DNA of 64,000 bases from Virgibacillus_P tibetensis (GCF_036026595.1 NZ_JARZFX010000004.1:248001-312000), one strand, 5' to 3'. Positions 1 to 9,434 are shown, numbered from the stretch's first letter. A program made the numbers and translations. Notes: generated from the sequence alone by a model not told the origin.

Positions 1-483
1 AGCAGCAAGTACTCCAAACACAAATCCAACTAAAGGCAGGTCCCTAATTGTTCCACCGATAATATTGGATGCAAAAAATACGCCTGTTAATATAATTACA
101 ATTACAACCAATGTTACAATGGTAGGCTTTACCTTGCTGAATAACCATTCAAAAATGATGCCAATCCACACAAATTGGAATAACAAAATAATTGCAAGTG
201 AAGCAGGTAAATACTGGATAGATCCATAATAAAATATACTTGTCAGACCAACCATTGTCCCTGTTATCAAAATCTGAATAACATTCTTTTGAGTTAAACC
301 CTTGAAGCTAGTACGTTTGGAGAGGGTGATTCCCCACAAAAAAAAGCAGGATATAATCATCTGGACAATATTTAATTGCCCAAGTGAGTATCCGTGACTG
401 AACCCCAGCTTCGCGAAAATCGGAGTAAAGCCAAAGCTGGCCGCTCCAATTAAAACAAATAGAATTCCTTTGTGTTTGCCCAT
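1..483 (-). CDS. DMT/EamA family transporter, C-terminus beyond window
   Basis: Leftward gene of which the first 161 codons are visible; it runs off the left edge. The start is ATG at 483 behind GAGGAGG. The protein begins MGKHKGILFVLIGAASFGF and shows about five hydrophobic segments with the small-residue-rich first helix (SFGFTPIFAKLG) and YYGSIQYLPAS motif typical of EamA/RhaT-type drug/metabolite exporters. This family exports small metabolites across the cytoplasmic membrane; the substrate cannot be told. It follows the VOC gene in the same direction with a 72-base gap, so it may share its transcript. Confidence 0.8.
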   Translation of the reverse strand, partial: MGKHKGILFVLIGAASFGFTPIFAKLGFSHGYSLGQLNIVQMIISCFFLWGITLSKRTSFKGLTQKNVIQILITGTMVGLTSIFYYGSIQYLPASLAIILLFQFVWIGIIFEWLFSKVKPTIVTLVVIVIILTGVFFASNIIGGTIRDLPLVGFVFGVLAA

Positions 484-555
484 ATCATTGCCTCCTCAAT
501 CAAAACAAGACAATCATATCATATCTGTTATGAACCATGGCGTAAAACACGCCAT

Positions 556-930
556 TTAATCTTGATCTGTGACTTCACTCATTAGTGCAAGTGTGTTGTC
601 CTCAGAGTCCTTAAAAAAGGCCATCCACGTTTCGGTCTCTTTTATTTTAGCTATCCTGTGCGGTTCACCTGTAAAAGGAACTCCTTTTTGATTCAGGTCA
701 TCATAGCTTTCCTCTATATTATCTACCTGAAAATAGATCACAGAACTGGTTTTGGCAAATTCCTCTTTTTCGGGCAAGCTGAGTAGAAGGCGTATATCAT
801 TACATTGGAAAAACGCCATATTATCCGTATTAAAAAGTAACTTTAATCCCAATAAGTCTCGGTAAAAGTGAATAGCACGTTCAACATCCTTTACAGGAAC
901 TCCAATTTGTCCGATCTTTTGAATGTTCAT
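556..930 (-). CDS. VOC (glyoxalase/bleomycin resistance) family protein
   Basis: Complete 124-residue protein with the single VOC module pattern: GQIGVPVKDVERAIHFYRDLLG at the N-terminus, a central IYFQVDNIEESYDDL and a C-terminal WMAFFKDSEDNTLALMSE, the last supplying the typical metal-ligand Glu. VOC proteins are cytosolic metal-dependent lyases, dioxygenases or drug-binding proteins; the sequence does not choose among them. GGAGG lies ten bases before ATG 930. It begins 17 bases after the diguanylate cyclase stop codon, so the two are probably cotranscribed. Confidence 0.8.
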   Translation of the reverse strand: MNIQKIGQIGVPVKDVERAIHFYRDLLGLKLLFNTDNMAFFQCNDIRLLLSLPEKEEFAKTSSVIYFQVDNIEESYDDLNQKGVPFTGEPHRIAKIKETETWMAFFKDSEDNTLALMSEVTDQD

Positions 931-947
931 TTTTTAACATCCTCCAA

Positions 948-2207
948 TTAATTTGTATATCGAATAGATAATGGCAAGTCTGCCAGGCCATTTTTAACAG
1001 AGATTCTATTCTTCCCCTGATCCTTGGATTGCAGCAATAAATCGTCTGCATAGACATAAGCTTTTTTAATTTCAAGATGTTCGTTGGTTTTATAGAAATA
1101 TAGTCCAAATGAAGACGTATACGGGATACTGATAGCCTCGTTTTTATACTCTGCACTAGCTGGACTGTTTTCTACCCCTTTTTGAATTGTATCTACCAAG
1201 TCTACACACGCTTTAAAATCTCTATTCCTCAGAAAAATAGTGAATTCTTCTCCTCCACTTCGGAATAAACAGTCATCCTCACTTAAAAAACTTTGTAAAA
1301 TAGACGCAAAGTGTTGGATAACCCTGTCTCCTACAGCGTGATTATAGTTATCATTAATCTTCTTAAATGTATCAATATCAGCAACGATAATACCAATTTG
1401 TTCTCCAGAATGATTCAGTTCACTCATCTTTTTATCCATAAATGCTCTATTGTAAACCTCAGTTAGAAAGTCGGTATATGCCATTTGTTTAAATTTGTCC
1501 CTTTCAATTTTGTTTTGAATACTTTGTGATTTTTCAAGGAATGAGCGGCTTACAATATAGTTTAATATGAATAATCCGAGCAGCATTTCCCAGCGTTGCT
1601 CCAATAGAAATATAAATAATAAGCCATTGGAAAATGCTGTTTTTCCCATATCCAGAACACTTCTGCTCTTGACGAAATCAATAGCATCCTTCCTGTTCTT
1701 AATGTCACCAGTAATGGACAATATAATTATAAGATAGGTGTCGGATAAAAGGGATACGATAATAATGAGTAACACGATTAAAAACCAGAAACCAAAGGGG
1801 ATCTGTGAGAAAGTAGGATATAAAGCTGTAAATACATAATAGGCGATAGAGTTATTTAGTGTGAAGGCGCCAATGTTGTAGAATACGTGTAAGAATTCAT
1901 CGGGATCAGCTGTTTTTGTCATTTTCCGATTAAAATAAACAATAAAGCGCTGTACTATTTCAAAGAGTAATAATCCCAAAGGACCGGCGAATAATCCCAT
2001 AGCCAGTCCATATGAAATGCCATAATCCATTTTTATTTTCCCTTTTTTAACAACAATGTTTAAGTGAGTATATAAGGTGGAGAACAACCAGAATAAGAGT
2101 AGAGCTTTTATGTATACTGGTAAATCTACCATTATGGGTCCGGAAGCGACAGCGACAATTACAGAGATCAGAAATATAGAAATAATAAAGATCTTAAGTC
2201 GAAGCAT
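948..2207 (-). CDS. Membrane-bound diguanylate cyclase (GGDEF domain)
   Basis: About 419 residues. The first ~220 residues hold six or more hydrophobic segments, followed by a short linker helix and a GGDEF domain with the active-site loop GGEEF near residue 317 and DIDFKKIND-like metal/GTP motif (seen as DIDTFKKINDNYNH). It should make cyclic di-GMP from two GTP at the membrane, with the multi-helix region as a sensor. The RxxD inhibitory site five residues before the loop is replaced by SEDD, so product inhibition at the classical I-site is not expected. The start is set at ATG 2207, which has GGGAAGGAGA upstream; an in-frame ATG at 2243 would add 12 residues without such a site. Confidence 0.88.
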   Translation of the reverse strand: MLRLKIFIISIFLISVIVAVASGPIMVDLPVYIKALLLFWLFSTLYTHLNIVVKKGKIKMDYGISYGLAMGLFAGPLGLLLFEIVQRFIVYFNRKMTKTADPDEFLHVFYNIGAFTLNNSIAYYVFTALYPTFSQIPFGFWFLIVLLIIIVSLLSDTYLIIILSITGDIKNRKDAIDFVKSRSVLDMGKTAFSNGLLFIFLLEQRWEMLLGLFILNYIVSRSFLEKSQSIQNKIERDKFKQMAYTDFLTEVYNRAFMDKKMSELNHSGEQIGIIVADIDTFKKINDNYNHAVGDRVIQHFASILQSFLSEDDCLFRSGGEEFTIFLRNRDFKACVDLVDTIQKGVENSPASAEYKNEAISIPYTSSFGLYFYKTNEHLEIKKAYVYADDLLLQSKDQGKNRISVKNGLADLPLSIRYTN

Positions 2208-2694
2208 TAATAGTGTTCTCCTTCCCACATATCTGAAATGCATATAGGCATTTTTCCCTAATTTTATATAATCATATCATAAAAAATGTATACAGGCAGG
2301 AAGAATTTTAATTTTTAAAAAATAAAGAGAAAGATTTCTTAATTATTTGCTGAAACCCTGCCATATACGGAGGGAAACAGCGGCTGGTTGATTTAAAATT
2401 ATTATAGGTTAAAGGTTAAGTGAACGTATTAACAAACAAAAACGTACTCATTGAAAGTTCTTTTTGGGTGAATTTAAGAATAAGTACCTAAAGAAAGGAA
2501 CATGTCTATGAATGACCAGGGAATACCGCGTTAACGTGTACTCCACTGCGACTGTATTAGGTTGCAGCTCCTTTGGATGATATTGTTCTGAAAGCTCTTT
2601 TTGAGACGGTATTCGAATTTAGTTTGTTTTCAAGGATATAGGGTGACTATCATTTAGTATAGGCCGATTGTTATTTACATACTAACGTTACAAT
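2208..2694. other. Intergenic region, no gene recognised
   Basis: Nearly 490 AT-rich bases between the diguanylate cyclase start and the symporter stop. The part next to 2207 should carry the leftward promoter of the cyclase (TATGAT-like tracts near 2270-2280). The rest, including about 2490-2640, has no credible coding frame, no recognisable RNA and no clear match to the repeat families found elsewhere in the window. Confidence 0.5.
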
Positions 2695-4101
2695 CTATTT
2701 CTTAGTTGTTTCACTTTCTGCAAATAATTCAATAGTAGGCTCGCCACCATTACCTTTATAAATTCGATATTTATAGTCTTCTGTAATTTCTTTAACCTCT
2801 CTATTTAAAAACATCAATGGGATAACATTACAGATCACAACAAAAGCTAGAATTAAATCCAGAAATTGCCAAACAAGCTGTAGTCCACCAATGGCACCAA
2901 TATAGATAGCTGCTAAATAAACGAAACGCATGCCCTTTGCTGTCTTTAATCCGACTAAATACTCTGCTTGTTTTTCCCCAAAAAAGATAAGTATTCCTAT
3001 GGTAGTGACAACAAAGAATAGTAAAAACACTGCTACGAAGGCTCCACCGAATGTCTCACCATATAGATTTGCAAACGCGATGTTTATCATGCTTGATGCT
3101 TGTGCTGCTTCAACATCCTGCCATGCACCGGTAACGAGAACTAATAATCCGGAGACAGTACAAATAAGAATTGTGTCAACAAACACACTGAACACTCCCC
3201 AAAATGCTTGTTTGGAAGGATGATCTGTTTGTGCTGCCGCGTGCGCAATTGTACCTGTTCCCATTCCAGCTTCATTTGAGTATAATCCTCTTGCTACTCC
3301 CCAGCGAATTGCCTGTGCAATCCCTGCGCCAGCAAACCCACCAGCTGCTGAAATCGGGGCAAATGCATGAGTGAATATAAGCTTAAACACATGTGGTACC
3401 TGGTCTATATTTACTGCTATAACTATTAAGGCAAGCAGAAGATAACTTATTACCATAAAGGGAACAAGCTTGTCAGTCACTTTGGCTATACGCTGAATTC
3501 CGCCAAAAACAATGATCCCTATTGCTACAGCTATTAGTAACCCAGTTAACTCTACTGGCCAATTAAAGGCACCTTGAAGCTGGGTAGTAATGGAATTGGA
3601 TTGTACCATTACGCTTGGAATGATCTCCACCATCAGGAATACTGCAAATAATGTTGCCACTACATTCCAGCCTAATGCCTTTTTAATATAATACTGCGGT
3701 CCACCTACCCAAACTCCATTTTCGTTTTTCTCTCGATACTTCATACCCAGAACAATCTCTCCGTACTTAGTAGCCATTCCTATTAACGCTACAGCCCACA
3801 TCCAGAATAGAGCTCCAGGCCCTCCAAGTGCGATCGCCACAGGCACACCTACTATATTTGTTGCACCAGCAGTTGATGCGAGGGCAGAGGTGAATGCTTG
3901 GAATGGAGTAATCGTTCCCTTTTCATTATTCCTCTTGAAGACTTGGCCTATTGTGTTTTTAAGTATATGGCCAAACAGAGTAAATTGGAAAAACTTTAAT
4001 CTTACTGTGTAAAGAACACCCGTTGTTATTAACATGACAGATAAAATGTATGTCCACAAGAAGTCTGATGCGTGGGCAATTACTGATTCAACTAACGCCA
4101 T
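2695..4101 (-). CDS. AGCS family amino acid (alanine/glycine):Na+ symporter
   Basis: 468 residues, full family length, with 10-11 membrane helices. Diagnostic motifs are the GPGALFWMWAVALIGMATKYGE block near residues 93-115 and the AGCS signature GLYSNEAGMGTGTIAHAAA near residues 270-290. The family imports small neutral amino acids, mostly alanine or glycine, with sodium or protons. ATG 4101 has GGAG ten bases upstream. It is transcribed away from the parM-like gene, and the GTATAC-repeat region lies in the shared upstream space. Substrate is inferred from the family only. Confidence 0.9.
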   Translation of the reverse strand: MALVESVIAHASDFLWTYILSVMLITTGVLYTVRLKFFQFTLFGHILKNTIGQVFKRNNEKGTITPFQAFTSALASTAGATNIVGVPVAIALGGPGALFWMWAVALIGMATKYGEIVLGMKYREKNENGVWVGGPQYYIKKALGWNVVATLFAVFLMVEIIPSVMVQSNSITTQLQGAFNWPVELTGLLIAVAIGIIVFGGIQRIAKVTDKLVPFMVISYLLLALIVIAVNIDQVPHVFKLIFTHAFAPISAAGGFAGAGIAQAIRWGVARGLYSNEAGMGTGTIAHAAAQTDHPSKQAFWGVFSVFVDTILICTVSGLLVLVTGAWQDVEAAQASSMINIAFANLYGETFGGAFVAVFLLFFVVTTIGILIFFGEKQAEYLVGLKTAKGMRFVYLAAIYIGAIGGLQLVWQFLDLILAFVVICNVIPLMFLNREVKEITEDYKYRIYKGNGGEPTIELFAESETTKK

Positions 4102-4220
4102 ACCTGTTCATCTCCAAATCCTATATCTTTTTTGATTAGTAATAACTTCCCGATTTCTTTTCTGTTAAACGTTGAATGTTTTTTTGGAAAGGAGAGAGGG
4201 TGGAAGTTTGTGAAAAAACG

Positions 4221-4343
4221 ATATATACAAAAAAGTATACATGTAAACAATATGAATACAAAAAGAATACAAAAATGTATACAAGTATACAACTATGTTT
4301 GCATGCTGGTGTGTAGGTGTTTTCAAAATGTGTACATGTATAC
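4221..4343. repeat. GTATAC iteron cluster, candidate centromere/operator of the ParMR module
   Basis: Four exact GTATAC palindromes start at 4235, 4277, 4285 and 4338, with close variants (TATATAC at 4222-4228, GAATAC at 4254 and 4265, GTGTAC at 4330), many inside the context A(A)-GTATACA(A/T). They fill the 120 bases just upstream of the parM-like gene. In plasmid ParMRC systems the ParR protein binds repeated sites upstream of parM, which serve both as centromere and as operator. That role here is inference from position and repetition; the repeats themselves are directly visible. Confidence 0.6.
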
Positions 4344-4436
4344 GGAAAAGAATGCGTAAAAAGTCCGATTGATTATTTCCCGGAAAACTATTAACCTAGT
4401 ACAGTACCTGACTATCGAGAGGAGTTTTATACTATC

Positions 4437-5612
4437 ATGACAAAATCAAGAATCGCAGCAGTAGATGTAGGTAACGATGCATTAAAGGGGAACTTTGGAA
4501 AGCTTGAAAACGAGCTTTACATAACAAATGTAATAGCGCAGGACATGGAAGATCGACCAGTTATAGGGATTGAAGAACTGGACGAAAAGGATGTGCTTGA
4601 TAACATTCATATTCGTGTACACTCTCCTGCTTTGAAAGAGAACAATTTGGTCTATCGTGTTGGAAATCTGGCAACAAAAACGAACAATTCAACAGAACTG
4701 GATCCTGGCAGCAGTAAGTCAGAAGAGGACCAAACACTTATTATGCTGTTTGCTTCTATAGCGCTGGATGCAGTTGAAAGTAGAGATTTTAAGGTTTCCA
4801 AAGATAATGTGGTTGATGCAAATTACACACTTGGAACCGGACTGCCATTACGTGAAGTGAAAGAAGGGAAGGATGTTGGTTACAGATCACAACTACTAGG
4901 TTCTGTACACCAGGTAGAATTCCTTGTTACACCAAAGCATCAAGGAAAGAAAGTAAATATTAAATTTGATGAAGTAAAAGTATATCCAGAGGGATTTGCC
5001 GCATATGTTAACTTAATTATGGATAATGACTTAAAAGTAATTAATAAGGAACTGATTGATAAGCAAATTTTAATACAGGACATTGGCGGTTTATCAACGG
5101 ATATCGCGGTTATTCGCAACCGTAATGTTGACGATGATAAAGCTCAGGGCTTCAATCTTGGTGTTTCGGAGTCACTGGAGGAGATCCGTGAAGAAATACG
5201 TTCTAAACATGGTGTTGAGCTTGATAGCCGCCGTGATGTTGTCGATATCATAACAAGAAAGAATGATCGGCACCATATTATGGTTAAAGGAAGCAGAACG
5301 AATGTGCATGACATCACAGATCATATCCTCTTAGAACTTGCTAAGAAAGAATATCGGTTTTTAAGAAATATGTGGTCAAAAAACTCACAGGCTGAAATCT
5401 GTTATTTCGTTGGCGGTGGCTCAGCGGTATTAAAAGATTATATTAAGGCACTGAATAACAAACTGGATGGGTATAATATTGAGTTTTTTGAAGACGAGAA
5501 TGAAAGTATCTGGATGATGGCTAATGCGTATTATAAGTTGATTACAGATTTTGTAAGGAAGACAACTGCTGAAAACACGAAAGAAGAAGTAGCAACTACG
5601 AAAGAAAAATAG
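4437..5612 (+). CDS. parM: ParM/StbA-family actin-like ATPase
   Basis: 391 residues with the actin/Hsp70 fold signatures: phosphate-1 VDVGNDALKGNF at residues 9-20, phosphate-2 IQDIGGLSTDIAVI near 212-225 and the adenosine motif VGGGSAVLKDYI near 325-336. Such proteins polymerise with ATP to push apart DNA bound by a ParR adaptor. The neighbour 9 bases downstream is ParR-like and the upstream region holds repeated palindromes, so the three parts of a segregation module are present. AGGAG lies about 12 bases before ATG. Among Gram-positive relatives it could be of the Alp7A/AlfA kind; exact subfamily is not determined. Finding it beside ordinary metabolic genes is unusual. Confidence 0.82.
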   Translation: MTKSRIAAVDVGNDALKGNFGKLENELYITNVIAQDMEDRPVIGIEELDEKDVLDNIHIRVHSPALKENNLVYRVGNLATKTNNSTELDPGSSKSEEDQTLIMLFASIALDAVESRDFKVSKDNVVDANYTLGTGLPLREVKEGKDVGYRSQLLGSVHQVEFLVTPKHQGKKVNIKFDEVKVYPEGFAAYVNLIMDNDLKVINKELIDKQILIQDIGGLSTDIAVIRNRNVDDDKAQGFNLGVSESLEEIREEIRSKHGVELDSRRDVVDIITRKNDRHHIMVKGSRTNVHDITDHILLELAKKEYRFLRNMWSKNSQAEICYFVGGGSAVLKDYIKALNNKLDGYNIEFFEDENESIWMMANAYYKLITDFVRKTTAENTKEEVATTKEK

Positions 5613-5621
5613 GGTGAGATA

Positions 5622-6152
5622 ATGTCTAAGAAAAGTATAGAGCGAGGACAATCGATTACCTTTCGTGTCCCATCTGATACACCTGATTATCTTTTGAAAC
5701 AATTACAGAAGCTTAAGGAGACAGAACGCCGTAACTTTTCCAGTGAAATTGCTCAGTATGTTTTAAAAGGTGTCAACGAAACCTTTACTAAAGAGCGGGA
5801 GACAATAACGGTTCCGCTTCCGAAACAACTGACAAAAGAGCAAAAGAGCTGGTTAAAACATGAACATTCTGAAGCACTGATCGGCACAATTCTTTACCAG
5901 CTGTTGAACGATCCAATGCGTGCAACAACACTTTTGGCATCCCTAACCAGTAATTCCACAAATATTAACGAGGCTTTGTATCTTCAGGAAGCCGATGTTA
6001 AGGATGAAAAGAATACTAATACCGCCATGTTAAGCGATGAAGATTTAAATGATGTGGATATAGATGGGTTGGAGATCGATCCATATGTCGAGCAGGAAGA
6101 ACAAGAGGAAGAGGATCCATTGGAGGACTTCTTCTCAAGTATGAATAAATAA
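5622..6152 (+). CDS. ParR-like ribbon-helix-helix DNA-binding adaptor
   Basis: 176 residues. Residues about 10-50 (SITFRVPSDTPDYLLKQLQKL, then ERRNFSSEIAQYVLKGV) have the beta-strand plus two helices of a ribbon-helix-helix DNA-binding domain, as in ParR. The middle is helical and the last ~35 residues are very acidic (EQEEQEEEDPLEDFFSS), a short tail that in ParR proteins contacts the actin filament. It starts 9 bases after parM, so both form one operon closed by a strong terminator. It probably binds the GTATAC cluster upstream of parM. Function is inferred from domain and context. Confidence 0.72.
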   Translation: MSKKSIERGQSITFRVPSDTPDYLLKQLQKLKETERRNFSSEIAQYVLKGVNETFTKERETITVPLPKQLTKEQKSWLKHEHSEALIGTILYQLLNDPMRATTLLASLTSNSTNINEALYLQEADVKDEKNTNTAMLSDEDLNDVDIDGLEIDPYVEQEEQEEEDPLEDFFSSMNK

Positions 6153-6153
6153 G

Positions 6154-6204
6154 AAAGGCTGTTTCGTCTGAGGTGTGGTCACTTTGACGAAACAGCCTTT
6201 TATT
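6154..6204 (+). terminator. Rho-independent terminator after the parMR pair
   Basis: A perfect 15-bp stem (6154-6168 with 6186-6200) containing GGCTGTTTCGTC, a 17-base loop and a following TTTTATT. It begins directly behind the ParR-like stop codon. Confidence 0.9.
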
Positions 6205-6272
6205 GTGTGAGAATAAACCAGCATAACGTATAAAGGCGGGCGATTCCGAAGATTTATAGACCGCCTGAAATT

Positions 6273-7070
6273 CTATTCGTTAAGTTCAATAATACGCTCA
6301 GGATGGGTATAAACATTCAGCTTATTCCCTCTGGCGAAGCCGATTGCGGTGATTCCCAAGTCATCTGCTAATCTTAGTGCCAAATCGGTTGGTGCTGATT
6401 TGGAAATAATAATACCTACACCGATTTTTGATATTTTTAATAGTACCTCGGAAGAAATCCGTCCACTGAATATAATTAATTTATCAGACAAGGGGAGTTT
6501 ATCCTCTAGAATCCGGCCATAAATTTTGTCCAGCGCATTATGCCTGCCTACATCAGTTCTTGTATGAAGGATTTCATTTACAGTACATAGTGCGGCATTA
6601 TGAACGCCACCCGTTATTTTGAATTGTTCAGATTGGCTCTGCAGATCATCCATTAGCTTAAAGCACTGTTGTACAGATATGCTCAGCCTGCTAACAATGG
6701 TTTTGGATGTTTTCACATCGCTTTTAAAGTAGAATTGTCTGCTCTTTCCGCAACAGGAGCCGATAAAACGTTTGGAGTGATCGTGTTTGTGCATGTCTTG
6801 TGGTTTGTTAACTTCGATATAAGCAAAACCACGTACTTCATCGATTTGAACGGATGTGATTTGATCATAAAAACGAATTACACCTTCTGAAGCAAGGAAG
6901 CCAACAATCAGCTCATGAAAGTTGGATGGAGAGCACACCATTGTCGCAAATTCTTCGCCGTTTAACATAATCGTCAGTGGAAATTCTGTAGCAATCTCAA
7001 CTTCCTCTTTCCTTTGTGAGTTGCCCTCGAACCTGGTAATTTTCCAGCCGTTAAGTGTTGTGTCCTTCAT
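6273..7070 (-). CDS. fdhD: Formate dehydrogenase accessory sulfurtransferase FdhD
   Basis: 265 residues. FdhD takes sulfur from a cysteine desulfurase and places it on the molybdenum cofactor of formate dehydrogenases. Seen here are the conserved SPSNFHELIVGFLASEGVI block, the catalytic double cysteine in GSCCGKS near residue 114, TGGVHNAALC, TRTDVGRHNALDKI and FSGRISSEVLLKI, all FdhD hallmarks. It follows the molybdoenzyme gene with a 12-base gap. AAGG lies eight bases before ATG 7070; an in-frame GTG at 7079 is less well placed. It is the last gene of the leftward transporter-molybdoenzyme-fdhD operon. Confidence 0.95.
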   Translation of the reverse strand: MKDTTLNGWKITRFEGNSQRKEEVEIATEFPLTIMLNGEEFATMVCSPSNFHELIVGFLASEGVIRFYDQITSVQIDEVRGFAYIEVNKPQDMHKHDHSKRFIGSCCGKSRQFYFKSDVKTSKTIVSRLSISVQQCFKLMDDLQSQSEQFKITGGVHNAALCTVNEILHTRTDVGRHNALDKIYGRILEDKLPLSDKLIIFSGRISSEVLLKISKIGVGIIISKSAPTDLALRLADDLGITAIGFARGNKLNVYTHPERIIELNE

Positions 7071-7082
7071 TATATTCACCTT

Positions 7083-9434
7083 CTAGTTAGTGTCCATTTC
7101 AAGCTCTTCCACACGTTTTTCTACATAGCGTGTATCTTTATGAGCAAAATAGGTTTCTGCCTTTTCTATAATAACAGCTGTATTATATTCTGGTATACCA
7201 GCAAATTCCTCATAAACACCTTTTGGTATTAATGTATTTCCCTCAGGCCAGTGAAGTTCAATGTTGCCAGCCTTTACCGGTACAAATTTCGCACGTCCAT
7301 TAAATGACCCATGTTGATTAAATACAACAATTGCATCACCTTCAGCAATATCATGTAGTTGCCCATCGTCTTTATTCATCAATACATCATATCGATCTGC
7401 ATCATTGAATGGATCTTTTTCACTGTAAATCATGGAATTAAACTGCTTGCCCCGACGAGTAGTTACATAGAAGTGTCCTTCCGGCTTTCGGAGCTCCGGA
7501 AGCTCTGCAGTAACAAGATTTCCTTTGCCATCAGGCGTAGGGCATACACCGTCTTCACAAAGCCAGGCACCGCCCCACTGGAAGAAATCGCCCTTTTCTT
7601 TAAGATGTTGAATACCATCATAATTCGGAGCAGCTTTAGCAATTTCATCGCGGACTTCATAAAGATCTTTAAAGTGAATAAGATGTTGTCCTTCTGGCTT
7701 CACTCGTTTTGCCAAGTCCATGTAGATTTCCCATTCAGCACGTGCTTCCTCAATACGTGGCCCTTTAATTTCAGGTGAAAAATAAACCATTCTTTCTGTA
7801 GACGTAGAAGTTCCGCCACCAGGCTGTTCATACCTGGTCATAGCAGGTAATACAATAACCGCTTCTCTCGCATCAACAAATGTAGAAGTATTGAGAATAA
7901 TATCCTGATGTACACGTATATCCACATTTGATAGTGTCTTTTCCACAAATTCGGGGTCAGGCATTGTTTCTAAAAAGTTACCTCCGGACATATAGTATAG
8001 GTTCAGTTTCCGTTCATGATCTTCCGGTAAAAGTGCATTTTCCAGAGATACTCCAACAATATCTCCCTGCCAATCCGGAACAGGGAAGCCCCAAAGGCTG
8101 CTCACACGTTCGCGATTCTCATCATCCATACCGCCGCCTGGTAGTACGAAAGGATCGGCCCCCATTTCACCAGATCCTTGTACTCCGGAGTGACCTCGGA
8201 TTGGCATAAGACCGCAATGTTCTCTACCTAAAAATCCGCGTAGTAACGCTAGATTAGCCACCTGAGAAATATTATCCGTCCCGAATCGGTGTTGTGTAAG
8301 TCCCATGGACCAAACAAAGACAGCAGATTTAGAATTAGCGAGTAACTCGGCTAATTCAATCATCTCTTCTTTTGAAATACCCGAGGATTCTACCAGCTGT
8401 TCCCACTCATAGGAGGTTGATTTTTCTCTTAAATCCTCTAATCCGTGCACATGCTTATTAACAAACGCGTGGTCGATGGCTGAACCATGTTCGGCTTCCT
8501 CCATTTCAAACCAATGCTTCATAATTCCGTGCATGAAAGCTATGTCGCCACCGATGTTTACCTGGTATACATCGTCTGCAATTTTAGTGCCGAATAAAGC
8601 AGATTCTGCGACAGAAGGAATCCAGTATTCATCCATTGCAGGCTCACGGTATGGATTAATGATAATTATTTTTGTACCCTTTTTCTTCGCTGCATACATA
8701 TATTTAGTGGAGACAGGCTGATTATTTGCTGCTACGGAACCCCAAAAGACAAGAACGTCGGTACCTATCCAATCTTTATAATTACACGTGGAGGCCCCAA
8801 CCCCAACGGAACGGGTTAGAGCTGTTTTAGAAGGTGAATGACAAATACGTGATGCATTGTCCACGTTGTTCGTCCCCAGATAACGTGCTACCTTTCCGAG
8901 TGTATAATAAGATTCATTTGTTATTCCTCGAGATGTTGAATAAAAAGCATACTGTTTTGGGTTAAGCGTTTTCATTTTATCAGCTATTTTATCCAATGCG
9001 TCATCCCAGGAAATACGCTGAAAGTTCCGGTCTCCAGGCTTACGGATAAGTGGGTATGGAATTCTTCCTAACTTACGCAGCTCTGTACTGCTCATCTTAC
9101 GCAGATCATCTATATCAGCATGGATAATATCTTCGTTAATTGCGGACATTGTATTTAAACGTAAAACATTTAATCTGGTAGTACATATATGAGGACCTGT
9201 CAGCGTCTGATCTTTAAGTCCGGATACCCCCAGTGCACAACCGTCACAGACACCCTGTGTAAGAATACGGGTAGCATAGGGCAGATTGTCTTTATTTTCC
9301 CATGCAACCTTCATCGTATCACGTATATGATGTGGTTTTATTTTCCCTAAACCAAAAGGAACCTTGCTAACCCATAAATTTGGATCGGGTTTTTTGGATA
9401 ATTTGATAGGACCTGTGTGTTTCGTTTTCCCCAA
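7083..9434 (-). CDS. FdhF/YdeP-family molybdopterin oxidoreductase (formate dehydrogenase alpha-like)
   Basis: 783 residues beginning with TTG at 9434, seven bases after AGGAGG. It has a shortened N-terminal iron-sulfur motif (C63, C66 and C84; the position four after C66 is Val), then the bis-MGD enzyme core with VDNASRICHSPS, whose Cys198 aligns with the molybdenum-ligating (seleno)cysteine of formate dehydrogenases, and the C-terminal dinucleotide-binding domain (RGKQFNSMIY). There is no N-terminal ferredoxin part as in the ~980-residue Bacillus FdhF. Family members are assigned to formate oxidation or acid resistance, often without proof. FdhD next door supports a formate-type reaction. 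The electron acceptor is not evident. Confidence 0.85.
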   Translation of the reverse strand: MGKTKHTGPIKLSKKPDPNLWVSKVPFGLGKIKPHHIRDTMKVAWENKDNLPYATRILTQGVCDGCALGVSGLKDQTLTGPHICTTRLNVLRLNTMSAINEDIIHADIDDLRKMSSTELRKLGRIPYPLIRKPGDRNFQRISWDDALDKIADKMKTLNPKQYAFYSTSRGITNESYYTLGKVARYLGTNNVDNASRICHSPSKTALTRSVGVGASTCNYKDWIGTDVLVFWGSVAANNQPVSTKYMYAAKKKGTKIIIINPYREPAMDEYWIPSVAESALFGTKIADDVYQVNIGGDIAFMHGIMKHWFEMEEAEHGSAIDHAFVNKHVHGLEDLREKSTSYEWEQLVESSGISKEEMIELAELLANSKSAVFVWSMGLTQHRFGTDNISQVANLALLRGFLGREHCGLMPIRGHSGVQGSGEMGADPFVLPGGGMDDENRERVSSLWGFPVPDWQGDIVGVSLENALLPEDHERKLNLYYMSGGNFLETMPDPEFVEKTLSNVDIRVHQDIILNTSTFVDAREAVIVLPAMTRYEQPGGGTSTSTERMVYFSPEIKGPRIEEARAEWEIYMDLAKRVKPEGQHLIHFKDLYEVRDEIAKAAPNYDGIQHLKEKGDFFQWGGAWLCEDGVCPTPDGKGNLVTAELPELRKPEGHFYVTTRRGKQFNSMIYSEKDPFNDADRYDVLMNKDDGQLHDIAEGDAIVVFNQHGSFNGRAKFVPVKAGNIELHWPEGNTLIPKGVYEEFAGIPEYNTAVIIEKAETYFAHKDTRYVEKRVEELEMDTN

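Noticed and set aside
7359..7778. 139-codon frame opposite the molybdoenzyme gene
   Set aside because: It is antisense to a long conserved coding region and shows no protein family features.
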